Shown here in pieces: positions 55,425 through 62,935 of a stretch of 64,000 nucleotides of DNA. The DNA comes from Anaeromassilibacillus sp. An200 (GTDB lineage: Bacteria; Bacillota; Clostridia; Oscillospirales; Acutalibacteraceae), in contig NZ_NFJU01000004.1 of the NCBI RefSeq assembly GCF_002160025.1, forward strand, positions 1-64,000. Direction: 5' to 3'. The notes under the pieces are model-generated. The model was not told the DNA's origin and searched no databases. It was given only the letters and a program-made list of their open reading frames with translations. A program made the position numbers and the translations under genes. Within the stretch, counting starts at the first letter, position 1. Every line of letters begins with the position of its first letter.

Positions 55425-55619
55425 TTACTTTTCCTCGCTTTTTCCCGAGGTCACACGGTTGAGAACGGCAATCACGATCCAGATCAGGACCATAACGATC
55501 AGGATACCCAGCATACCGAAGCCCATCAGCTTGAGGGAGTTGAAAACCTCCTGATCCGTCACATCCCCAAGAACGCTCTGAAAGAGCACGGACGCCGCAA
55601 AAAACAGATTGTTCATCAT
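55425..55619 (-). CDS. Small membrane protein, OadG-like decarboxylase gamma subunit
   Basis: The 64-residue protein has one transmembrane helix (LMGFGMLGILIVMVLIWIVIAVL) and a short charged tail, as in the gamma subunits of sodium-pumping decarboxylases. Two adjacent ATGs follow AAAGGATG; the first is listed. It comes just after the beta-subunit gene. The C-terminal metal-binding tail of longer OadG is missing, so the assignment rests on size and neighbour. Confidence 0.65.
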   Translation of the reverse strand: MMNNLFFAASVLFQSVLGDVTDQEVFNSLKLMGFGMLGILIVMVLIWIVIAVLNRVTSGKSEEK

Positions 55620-55637
55620 TGCACATCCATCCTTTCC

Positions 55638-56774
55638 TTACATGCCCAGGAACTGCGGAGCCAGCGAAAGAATGATGCCGCCGGCCACAACAGAACCGAT
55701 CTGACCCGCGACGTTCGCGCCGACCGCGTGCATGAGCAGGTGGTTCTGGTTGTCCTCCTTGAGAGCCATCTTCTGGATCACGCGAGCGGACATCGGGAAC
55801 GCGGAAATACCCGCGCCGCCGACCATCGGGTTGATCTTCTTGTCCTTGGGCAGGAAGATGTTCAGCAGCTTCGCAAACAGCACACCGCCGATGGTGTCAA
55901 AGATGAAGGCAACCAGGCCGAGCGCCATGACGACGAGCGTTCCCCATGTCACAAAGACCTCCGCGCGCATCTGATAGGAAATCGTGATGCCGAGGAAGAT
56001 GGTGATGAGGTTGGCAAGCGGTCCCTGCGCCGTCTGAGACAGACTGTCGAGGCAGCCGCTCTCACGGATCAGGTTGCCGAACATCAGGAAGCCCACAAGG
56101 GCTACGGAATCGGGGGCAATGAAGCCCGCGATGATGGTAACGATGATCGGGAACAGGATACGGGTGGTCTTGCTGACCTTCGCCGGGTTGTAGGGCATGC
56201 GGATCATGCGCTCCTTCTTGGTGGTCACAAGACGGATGCACAGCGGCTGGATCACCGGCACAAGGGCCATGTACGAATACGCCGCCACCGCGATAGCACC
56301 CTGATAGCTGCTTCCCAGCTTCTGGGAAACCATGATGGAGGTCGGGCCGTCCGCCGCGCCGATGATACCGGCGCTCATGGCGTCGTTCATATCAAAGCCG
56401 AGAAGGACTGCCAAAACGACCGTCAGGAAAATACCGAACTGCGCCGCTCCGCCGAAGAGAAGCATACGCGGGTTGGAAAGCAGGGGGCCGAAATCGATCA
56501 TCGCGCCAATGCCGATGAACAGCACGAGGGGGAAAACCTCGTACACATTGATCCCCTTTTCGAACAGCCAGGTGATGATGCCGTGTTCCCCCACCACGCC
56601 CGAAAGCGGGAGGTTGACAAGGATCGCGCCGAAACCCATGGGCAGCAAAAGGGCCGGTTCAAAGTCCTTTTTCACCGCCAGCCAGATGAGCAGGCCGCCG
56701 ATCACCCACATGAACACCATCTGCCATGTGACGTTCTGGAACCCGTTGATCAGAAATTCAAATTCGCTCAGCAA
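55638..56774 (-). CDS. Sodium ion-translocating decarboxylase beta subunit
   Basis: The 378-residue, roughly nine-span membrane protein couples decarboxylation of a carboxybiotin intermediate to sodium export. The conserved GAADGPTSIMVS (essential Asp) and HLLMHAVGANVAGQIGSVVAGG segments are typical of OadB/MmdB/GcdB. The carboxyltransferase alpha subunit and biotin carrier are not in the window, so the substrate (oxaloacetate, methylmalonyl-CoA or glutaconyl-CoA) cannot be told. Confidence 0.93.
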   Translation of the reverse strand: MLSEFEFLINGFQNVTWQMVFMWVIGGLLIWLAVKKDFEPALLLPMGFGAILVNLPLSGVVGEHGIITWLFEKGINVYEVFPLVLFIGIGAMIDFGPLLSNPRMLLFGGAAQFGIFLTVVLAVLLGFDMNDAMSAGIIGAADGPTSIMVSQKLGSSYQGAIAVAAYSYMALVPVIQPLCIRLVTTKKERMIRMPYNPAKVSKTTRILFPIIVTIIAGFIAPDSVALVGFLMFGNLIRESGCLDSLSQTAQGPLANLITIFLGITISYQMRAEVFVTWGTLVVMALGLVAFIFDTIGGVLFAKLLNIFLPKDKKINPMVGGAGISAFPMSARVIQKMALKEDNQNHLLMHAVGANVAGQIGSVVAGGIILSLAPQFLGM

Positions 56775-56896
56775 GTGTTATTTCTCTCCTTTTCTTTTTT
56801 CTATCCGCCCGAAATCTGTGCGGAGACTCCTCCGCTTTGCCTGGACCTACATTTTCGCATGGCGCCCCGGAGCGGCCGGACGCGCGGCTTCAAGAA

Positions 56897-56965
56897 AATC
56901 CTGCGGCTGAACCCCACCGCAGGAAAAGCACCTTATATTATAATGGAAAGCATGTCCCATTGCAA
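56897..56965 (-). promoter_or_regulatory. Promoter with leader hairpin for the decarboxylase/proS operon
   Basis: On the minus strand TTGCAA (56965-56960) and perfect TATAAT (56942-56937) are 17 bases apart. Just downstream a CCTGCGG/CCGCAGG hairpin with ATTTTC tail (56897-56924) could stop the transcript early, either ending the upstream GNAT transcript or attenuating this one. Confidence 0.6.
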
Positions 56966-57005
56966 GCCAAAAAATTCCGGAAACCTTTCCGCTCTCAATC
57001 TCCTT

Positions 57006-57521
57006 TTAGAGCTCCAAACGGTAGCAGCGGCTTGGAAAACGAATATCCATATTGTATTTTTGAAATTCCGATTCCTTTTCCAACACAAACCCGCACTTTT
57101 CCAACAGCGCAATGGATCCCAAATTCTCTATAGCTACTTCGGCGGTAACCCATTTTCCGCCCAGCTTTCGAATCCAATCGATCAAAAGGTGCAGCGTTTC
57201 GGTTCCATATCCCTGCTTCCAGCAGTGCTTTTCTATGCAATATCCAATGTCAAATCCAAGCCCCTGTTCATCCGGGGCCGCAAAGCAGGTCCCAACCCTG
57301 TCTCCGTCCTTGGTTTCTACCATCAGATAATACACATCTTCTCTGTCCTGAAGATTGTCGAGCGCTTTCTGATATACCACATCCACAAAGTTCGCAGTGG
57401 GATCGCTCAGATATCTTCCGTTTTCTTCATCCAGCCAAATCCCCATGCAAAACGGCAGATCCTCTTTTTCATAGCTGCGCAGCCGCACACACTCTCCGCT
57501 TAGTTTTCCCTTTATTTTCAT
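57006..57521 (-). CDS. GNAT family N-acetyltransferase (RimJ/RimL type)
   Basis: The 171-residue protein has the RimJ-like lead LRSYEKEDLPFCMGIW and the acetyl-CoA loop WKQGYGTETLHLLI, then VAIENLGSIALLEKCGFVLE. Substrate unknown. GGGAGG lies before the ATG. Coding sequence is noticeably more AT-rich than its neighbours, a possible sign of transfer. Confidence 0.88.
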   Translation of the reverse strand: MKIKGKLSGECVRLRSYEKEDLPFCMGIWLDEENGRYLSDPTANFVDVVYQKALDNLQDREDVYYLMVETKDGDRVGTCFAAPDEQGLGFDIGYCIEKHCWKQGYGTETLHLLIDWIRKLGGKWVTAEVAIENLGSIALLEKCGFVLEKESEFQKYNMDIRFPSRCYRLEL

Positions 57522-57543
57522 GCGCCGTCTCCTCCCTCAAACA

Positions 57544-57614
57544 GAAAACAGGCAGCGGACGCTTTTGCGTCATCCGCTGCCTGAAATGGTTTACCCCCGC
57601 CAAAGCGGGGGACA
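57544..57614 (-). terminator. Terminator of acpP, with a second hairpin
   Basis: On the minus strand CAGGCAGCGGA pairs with TCCGCTGCCTG (57549-57559 with 57573-57583), followed by TTTT. A second hairpin CCCCCGC/GCGGGGG (57594-57611) stands between it and acpP. Confidence 0.8.
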
Positions 57615-57625
57615 AAATACGGAAA

Positions 57626-57853
57626 TCAGGTATGATCCTCAATATACTGGACCAGATCGCCGACGGTTTTAATGTTGTCCGTCTCCTCGTCGGGGATTTC
57701 GAGCTCAAACTCGTCCTCGATCGACATGAGCAGATCAACCACGTCAAGAGAATCCGCGCCCAGATCGCCTTCGATCATCGTATCGGGAGTGATGGAATCC
57801 TCTTCCACATCAAACTGATCGCTCAGAATCTTCTTCACTTTTTCCAGAACCAT
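57626..57853 (-). CDS. acpP: Acyl carrier protein
   Basis: The 75-residue carrier of fatty acid synthesis is acidic and helical with phosphopantetheine site Ser35 in LGADSLDVVDL. ATG 57853 follows GGAGGG at the usual spacing; an ATG at 57874 has no such site. It has its own promoter and terminator and stands apart from other fatty acid genes, as a second or standalone copy might. Confidence 0.95.
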   Translation of the reverse strand: MVLEKVKKILSDQFDVEEDSITPDTMIEGDLGADSLDVVDLLMSIEDEFELEIPDEETDNIKTVGDLVQYIEDHT

Positions 57854-57916
57854 GCGTTTCCCTCCTATCTTCACATGAAATCAGAGACGTCAGGCGCGGC
57901 ACAGTACCCCTGCCGG

Positions 57917-57946
57917 TGGACAAACGGCGGGCGGTTGTGCTACAAT
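57917..57946 (+). promoter_or_regulatory. Putative promoter of aroE-aroK
   Basis: TGGACA (57917-57922) and TACAAT (57941-57946) are 18 bases apart in the gap before aroE. Confidence 0.5.
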
Positions 57947-57987
57947 ACGAGGCGTGGCAGAACCACTGCCGCACCCTGCCTATCCAC

Positions 57988-58016
57988 ATATTATTAGTTA
58001 TCCGGCCCTTTGTCAA
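57988..58016 (-). promoter_or_regulatory. Promoter of acpP
   Basis: On the minus strand TTGACA (58016-58011) and TAATAT (57993-57988) are 17 bases apart, about 135 bases before the start codon. Confidence 0.7.
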
Positions 58017-58093
58017 TCATTTTTTTGGAAATCCCTCCCCTTTGCTGGAAATTTCCGTTTCCATTTGCATTTTTCCTGAAAGGATGACCTGCC

Positions 58094-58969
58094 ATGTCCA
58101 CCGCCAAATTTGCCCTGCTCGGCCACCCGCTCGCCCACTCCATGTCTCCGTTCCTGCATCAGAGGCTGTTTGCAGCCGCCGGCGTGCAGGCGTCGTATGA
58201 GCTGCTCGACGCTGCTCCGGAGGAACTCCCTGCCGCCGTGGAGCGCCTGCGGGAGTTCGACGGCTTTAACATCACCATCCCATACAAGCAATCGATCCTG
58301 CCCTATCTCAACGAGGTCGACGGAACAGCCTCCTTTTTCGGCTCCGTCAATACGGTGAAAAACGAGGGCGGCAGGCTGATCGGCTGCTCCACGGACGGCG
58401 ACGGCTTTCTCTTCGCTCTGCGGGCGGCGGGCGTATCCTGCAAAGGAAGCCTGCTGCTGCTCGGCTGCGGCGGAGCCTCCCGCGCGATGGGCGGCACCGC
58501 CCTGCTGGCCGGAGCCTCCTCCATTCTCGTCGCGGCACGCCATCCGGAGCGCGCGGAGCCCCTTCTGGCAGATCTGCGCTCCTTTGCCAGGGAGCGCGGC
58601 CTTTCCTGTAAAATTCGCGCGCAATCCTTCGAGGAGCTGGAACGCGGCACGCAGGAACGCTGGGATCTGCTGGTCAACGGCACACCCGTCGGGATGCACC
58701 CGCACACCGACGGCTGCCCCGTTTCCGAACAGGTGATAAACCGGTGCAAAGCGGTCTTTGACGCGGTGTACAATCCGGATGAAACCGTTCTGCTGCAAAC
58801 GGCGGAACGCTTGGAGAAAACGGCGGTGCATGGAATCGGAATGCTGTGCGGGCAGGCCGCCGTTTCCGAGGAGTTCTGGGGGCTTCCCGCATGCGATACG
58901 GACAGCCTGCTGCGTCTGTGCCGCGAGGCCGTGGAGGAAATGAACCGGCAGTTTGGGGAGGGAGCCTAA
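58094..58969 (+). CDS. aroE: Shikimate dehydrogenase
   Basis: The 291-residue NADPH enzyme reduces 3-dehydroshikimate to shikimate. The substrate part shows LLGHPLAHSMSPFLHQ and the catalytic Lys in FNITIPYKQ; the cofactor part GCGGASRAMG and NGTPVGMHP. AAGGATG precedes the ATG. Its stop overlaps the aroK start by one base (TAATG), so the two are coupled. A separate unit from the aroF operon. Confidence 0.96.
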   Translation: MSTAKFALLGHPLAHSMSPFLHQRLFAAAGVQASYELLDAAPEELPAAVERLREFDGFNITIPYKQSILPYLNEVDGTASFFGSVNTVKNEGGRLIGCSTDGDGFLFALRAAGVSCKGSLLLLGCGGASRAMGGTALLAGASSILVAARHPERAEPLLADLRSFARERGLSCKIRAQSFEELERGTQERWDLLVNGTPVGMHPHTDGCPVSEQVINRCKAVFDAVYNPDETVLLQTAERLEKTAVHGIGMLCGQAAVSEEFWGLPACDTDSLLRLCREAVEEMNRQFGEGA

Positions 58970-59496
58970 TGGAAGAGAAACGCAACCTCATTCTGTGCGG
59001 CTTCATGGGCTGCGGCAAGAGTACCGTCGGCCCCCTTCTTGCACGAATGAGCAGCAGGCGCTTTGTGGATATGGATTCCTACATTGAGTCGCAGGCCGGA
59101 AAATCGGTCTCCGCTATCTTCGCCGAGGAGGGAGAAACGCACTTCCGCGCCCTGGAAAAGGAAGCCTGTGAAGCCCTCTCCCATGAACAGGGACTCGTGA
59201 TCGCTTCCGGCGGCGGCACGCTGATCCAAAAGGGAAACGATGAAATTCTGCGCAGAACCGGCGTGATTGTTCTGCTGGATGTGCCGTTTGACACACTTCT
59301 GGAGCGCCTGAAGGAGGACACCTCCCGTCCGCTGCTGCAAAAACCCGAGCGCGGCGCCGTGATTCAGTCGCTGCTCGCGGAGCGCCTGCCGATCTACCGC
59401 GCCGTTTCGGATTATGCCATTCCGGCACAGGAGTCCCCGGAAGCAGTGGCGCGGCGGATCCTCGCCGTGCTGGGAGAAGCGCCGCGCACATGTTAG
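58969..59496 (+). CDS. aroK: Shikimate kinase
   Basis: The 175-residue kinase phosphorylates shikimate. The P-loop GFMGCGKST (11-19), the DMDSYIE shikimate site, the SGGGTLI segment and the lid region RPLL are all present. GGGAGG near the end of aroE is the ribosome site. It is followed by the aroF leader region. Confidence 0.96.
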   Translation: MEEKRNLILCGFMGCGKSTVGPLLARMSSRRFVDMDSYIESQAGKSVSAIFAEEGETHFRALEKEACEALSHEQGLVIASGGGTLIQKGNDEILRRTGVIVLLDVPFDTLLERLKEDTSRPLLQKPERGAVIQSLLAERLPIYRAVSDYAIPAQESPEAVARRILAVLGEAPRTC

Positions 59497-59513
59497 CTTT
59501 CTGAAATTTCCGG

Positions 59514-59542
59514 TTGACAAACCAAAAAAAGAACGGTATGAT
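59514..59542 (+). promoter_or_regulatory. Consensus promoter of the aroF operon leader
   Basis: TTGACA (59514-59519) and TATGAT (59537-59542) are separated by 17 bases, the best sigma-A promoter in the window. Transcription should begin near 59549, some 50 bases before the leader peptide. Confidence 0.85.
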
Positions 59543-59599
59543 AAAAAAGATTTCAAAACGGGAGCTGTCCGGGTTGCCGCGGAACAGGAGACTTTCCAC

Positions 59600-59728
59600 A
59601 TGAACGCAATTTTCAGCGCACGATTTACAAGCTTTGGCTATCCCCGCTATTTTATGGCGCGGGATTTTTGTGCATGCGCTGATTGCTGTGGAAACTCCAT
59701 GCCGCGCAGCAGACGGAAGGGCTTGTAA
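59600..59728 (+). CDS. Aromatic-rich leader peptide of the aroF operon
   Basis: A 42-codon frame starts at ATG 59600 behind CAGGAG and holds five Phe and two Tyr codons in its first 23 positions (FSARFTSFGYPRYF and DF), then CACADCC and a basic tail before TAA 59728. It lies between a consensus promoter and a terminator ahead of DAHP synthase, so it is probably a translated sensor of charged tRNA-Phe/Tyr rather than a functional protein. The Cys cluster is unexplained. Confidence 0.75.
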   Translation: MNAIFSARFTSFGYPRYFMARDFCACADCCGNSMPRSRRKGL

Positions 59729-59743
59729 TCGAAACCAAAGCCT

Positions 59744-59822
59744 GTGTTTTCGGGATACCGGAAACACCGCGATGCTGCTGACGATCAAACGGCGGAGCTG
59801 GAAACAGCCCCGCCGTTTTTTG
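59744..59822 (+). terminator. Attenuator of the aroF operon
   Basis: After the leader peptide comes a ten-pair hairpin GTGTTTTCGG/CCGGAAACAC (59744-59767, one G-T pair), then ACGGCGG...CTG with CAG...CCGCCGT (59789-59816) followed by TTTTTT. An intrinsic terminator lying between the promoter and aroF marks transcription attenuation. The competing antiterminator pairing was not resolved by eye. Confidence 0.75.
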
Positions 59823-59874
59823 TTGCCCTTTTCCCGCATCCCCCGCACTTTCATCATTCAAAGGAGGAATTTCC

Positions 59875-60891
59875 ATGATTATCGTATTAAAGCCGAACTG
59901 CACCGTCGAACAGCTCAACCACTTCACCGAAGGGCTCAAGCACGACTACGACGTTAAAGTTAACACCTGGGTCGGCACACAGAGCACCGTCCTCGGCCTC
60001 ATCGGCGATACCTCGGCCATTGACATCGACTACATTGCCGCGCAGGACTTTGTGGAGAGCGTCAAGCGCGTGCAGGAGCCGTATAAAAAGGCAAACCGGA
60101 AATTCCACCCCGACAACACAGTGATCACTCTGCCGGGCGGGCAGAAAATCGGGGACGGCTCCCTGTCGATCATGGCAGGTCCGTGCTCTGTGGAAACGGA
60201 AGAGCAGATCTGCGAGGTGGCCGCGCGCGTAAAGGCGGCAGGTGCGCAGTTCCTGCGCGGCGGCGCGTTTAAGCCCCGCACCTCCCCCTATGCGTTCCAG
60301 GGCCTGAAGGCGGACGGCCTGGAGCTTCTGCGCGAGGCCCGCAAGAAAACAGGGCTTCCGATCGTCACCGAGATCATGAGCGCCGCCCATCTGCCTCTCT
60401 TCGAGGATGTGGATATCATCCAGGTCGGCGCGCGCAACATGCAGAATTTTGAGCTGCTCAAGGAGCTGGGCAAAATCCGCAAGCCGATCCTGCTCAAGCG
60501 CGGCCTTTCCAGCACCATCGAGGAACTGCTGATGAGCGCCGAATACATCATGGCGGGCGGCAATGATCAGGTCATCCTCTGTGAGCGCGGCATCCGCACC
60601 TATGAGACGTACACACGCAACACGCTTGACATCTCCGCTGTGCCAATCCTCAAGCGCCTGTCCCATCTGCCCGTCATCGTGGACCCAAGCCACGCCTCCG
60701 GCATTGCCTGGCTGGTGGAACCGCTGGCCATGGCCGCCGTCGCGGCCGGCGCGGACGGACTGATCATCGAGGTGCACAACAATCCCGCCAAGGCTCTGTC
60801 CGACGGCGCGCAGTCGCTCACACCGGATCAGTTCGACCATGTGGCAAAGCGCGTATTCACCGCAGCGAAGCTGCTGCGGACGGAGGGCTGA
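59875..60891 (+). CDS. aroF: 3-deoxy-7-phosphoheptulonate (DAHP) synthase, type I-beta
   Basis: The 338-residue enzyme catalyses the first step of aromatic biosynthesis from PEP and erythrose-4-phosphate. An N-terminal ~70-residue regulatory ferredoxin-like domain (IIVLKPNCTVEQLNHFTEGL) precedes the barrel with MAGPCSVE, GGAFKPRTSPYAFQG, ILLKRGLSST, CERGIRTYE and VDPSHASG. The start follows AAGGAGG. First structural gene after the attenuator, four bases before tyrA. Confidence 0.96.
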   Translation: MIIVLKPNCTVEQLNHFTEGLKHDYDVKVNTWVGTQSTVLGLIGDTSAIDIDYIAAQDFVESVKRVQEPYKKANRKFHPDNTVITLPGGQKIGDGSLSIMAGPCSVETEEQICEVAARVKAAGAQFLRGGAFKPRTSPYAFQGLKADGLELLREARKKTGLPIVTEIMSAAHLPLFEDVDIIQVGARNMQNFELLKELGKIRKPILLKRGLSSTIEELLMSAEYIMAGGNDQVILCERGIRTYETYTRNTLDISAVPILKRLSHLPVIVDPSHASGIAWLVEPLAMAAVAAGADGLIIEVHNNPAKALSDGAQSLTPDQFDHVAKRVFTAAKLLRTEG

Positions 60892-60894
60892 GCC

Positions 60895-61743
60895 GTGGAG
60901 GAGGAGCTGTCCCTGCGCGTCGGGATCGTGGGGCTGGGACTGATCGGCGGCTCCCTCGCAAAGGCGTTCCGGGAATACACGAACTGCACCGTCTGGGGCT
61001 TCGACCGCGATCCCGCTGTCCTTGACAGTGCGCTGGCCTGCGGAGCGATCGATTTCGCGGGAGCCTGGGACGATCTGGGGCGGCTGGATCTGCTGATCCT
61101 TGCCCTCTATCCGCAGGCCGCCGTTGCTTTCGTGCGGGAGCACGGCGCGAAGCTTTCCCGCTCGTGCCTGGTCACCGATACCTGCGGCATCAAGACAAAA
61201 ATCTGTGCCGATCTCTCCGCCCTCGCGCGGGAATACGGCTTCCGCTTCGCCGGGAGCCACCCGATGGCAGGCCGTGAAAAGGTGGGCTTTGCCGCCAGCG
61301 AAGCCTCCCTGTTCCGTGGGGCCAGCTATCTTATCACCCCATGCGGCGCGTCGGAGGAGGATGTCGCCCTGCTGCAGCGCATGGCGCAGGCGCTTGGCTT
61401 CGGACGGTGCGTGGTTACCACACCGGAAGAGCATGACCGGATGATCGCTTTCACCAGCCAGGTTCCTCACGCGCTGGCCTGTGCTTATGTCCTGAGCCCG
61501 CAATGTCCCGGACACAAGGGCTTTTCCGCGGGCAGCTACCGCGACGTTTCCCGTGTGGCAAACATCAACGAAACCCTATGGACGGAGCTTTTCCTGAGCA
61601 ACGCGGACCCCCTTGCCCAGGAGCTGGATACTCTGATTGACAACCTCTCCGCCGTGCGCGACGCGGTACGGGAAGGTGACGAAAAACGTCTTTGCGCACT
61701 CCTGCGCCAGGGGCGGCTTGTCAAGGAAGCTTTGGGCGAGTAA
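60895..61743 (+). CDS. tyrA: Prephenate dehydrogenase
   Basis: The 282-residue NAD enzyme converts prephenate to 4-hydroxyphenylpyruvate for tyrosine. It shows the Rossmann motif VGLGLIGGSLAKA (10-22), TDTCGIKT, GSHPMAGREKVGF and the helix pair LPHALACAYV-like region. GTG 60895 follows GGAGGG. No ACT or chorismate mutase domain is present. Confidence 0.94.
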   Translation: MEEELSLRVGIVGLGLIGGSLAKAFREYTNCTVWGFDRDPAVLDSALACGAIDFAGAWDDLGRLDLLILALYPQAAVAFVREHGAKLSRSCLVTDTCGIKTKICADLSALAREYGFRFAGSHPMAGREKVGFAASEASLFRGASYLITPCGASEEDVALLQRMAQALGFGRCVVTTPEEHDRMIAFTSQVPHALACAYVLSPQCPGHKGFSAGSYRDVSRVANINETLWTELFLSNADPLAQELDTLIDNLSAVRDAVREGDEKRLCALLRQGRLVKEALGE

Positions 61744-61853
61744 AGGGATGGCAAGGCACCGTCCGGTCAAAATAAAAGAAATGCTATATCTATAATTATA
61801 ATAAGGAAGGAGCTCCGCACAGGCAGCGGCCTGCCGCGGAAACGGATTCCATT

Positions 61854-62930
61854 ATGCAGCTGACAGTCAACACCTCAAAACCGTATGAAATCATCATCGA
61901 GCGCGGCTGCCTCGACGAGCTGGGCGGACGCTGCGCCGCCCTGTTTTCCGCCGGGGCGAAGGCCGCCGTCATCAGCGACAGCAACGTGTTCCCGATTTAT
62001 GGCGAGCGCGCAATGGCTTCCCTGCGCGAAGCGGGCTTTGCCCCCTCCTCTTTTGTGTTCCCCGCCGGAGAGGGCAGCAAGCAGCTCTCCACCGTGGGGG
62101 ACATGCTCGGCTTCCTCGCACAGCAGGGACTGACGCGGAGCGACTTTCTTGTGGCCCTCGGCGGCGGCGTGACGGGGGATATGGCCGGCTTTGCCGCCGC
62201 ATGCTACCTGCGCGGCGTTTCGTTTGTGCAGGTTCCCACCTCGCTGCTCGCGCAGGTGGATTCTTCCGTGGGAGGCAAAACAGCGGTGGATCTGCCGCAG
62301 GGCAAAAACCTCGCCGGAGCCTTTCACCAGCCCGCCCTCGTCCTCATCGACCCCGACACGCTCGGCACGCTCCCGCCGCTCTTTTTCTCAGACGGCATGG
62401 GAGAGGTCATCAAGTATGGCTGCATCCGCAGCCGCGCGCTGTTTGATACGCTTCGGGACGCCGCCGATCTGACGCCGCAGATGGAATCCATTCTGTTTTC
62501 CTGCGTGGACTGCAAGCGGGAGATCGTGGAGCACGATGAATTTGACACCGGGGAACGGATGGTGCTCAACTTCGGCCACACGCTGGGCCACGCGCTGGAA
62601 AAGGCGCACAGCTACACCGGTTTGACGCACGGGGCTGCCGTTGGGATCGGCATGGTGCTGATGGCACACCTGGGTGAGCACATGGGATTGACGGAAGCGG
62701 GAACAACGGAACAGATTGCCTCTCTGCTGGAAAAATACGGCCTGCCCGTCTCAGACAGCACACCGCTTGACCAAATCGTGGAAGCCACCGCGTTGGATAA
62801 AAAGGGGCTGGGCGGTGATTTGCGGATCGTTCTTCTGCGCACGATCGGAGACAGCTTCGTTCACCGCCTGCCGCGCGCGGAATTTGCCCGCCTGTGCCGC
62901 GAAGCCTTCGCGGAGTGGGAAGGACGGTGA
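61854..62930 (+). CDS. aroB: 3-dehydroquinate synthase
   Basis: The 358-residue NAD and metal-dependent enzyme makes dehydroquinate from DAHP. Seen are ALGGGVTGDMAGFAAACYLRG, GGKTAVDLPQGKN, metal ligands in MGEVIKYG and FGHTLGHALE. The start is preceded only by a weak CGGA; a better AAGGAAGGAG site lies 44 bases upstream with a small hairpin between, so initiation may be inefficient. AT-rich DNA (61775-61800) before it could hold a secondary promoter. Confidence 0.95.
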   Translation: MQLTVNTSKPYEIIIERGCLDELGGRCAALFSAGAKAAVISDSNVFPIYGERAMASLREAGFAPSSFVFPAGEGSKQLSTVGDMLGFLAQQGLTRSDFLVALGGGVTGDMAGFAAACYLRGVSFVQVPTSLLAQVDSSVGGKTAVDLPQGKNLAGAFHQPALVLIDPDTLGTLPPLFFSDGMGEVIKYGCIRSRALFDTLRDAADLTPQMESILFSCVDCKREIVEHDEFDTGERMVLNFGHTLGHALEKAHSYTGLTHGAAVGIGMVLMAHLGEHMGLTEAGTTEQIASLLEKYGLPVSDSTPLDQIVEATALDKKGLGGDLRIVLLRTIGDSFVHRLPRAEFARLCREAFAEWEGR

Positions 62931-62935
62931 AAGCA

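Noticed and set aside
40905-61805. The motif CTATAATTATAATA shared by the gaps at about 40914 and 61789 as a possible common operator
   Set aside because: It is low-complexity AT sequence; at 40922 it is simply the -10 box of a minus-strand promoter, and at 61790 no -35 partner was found.
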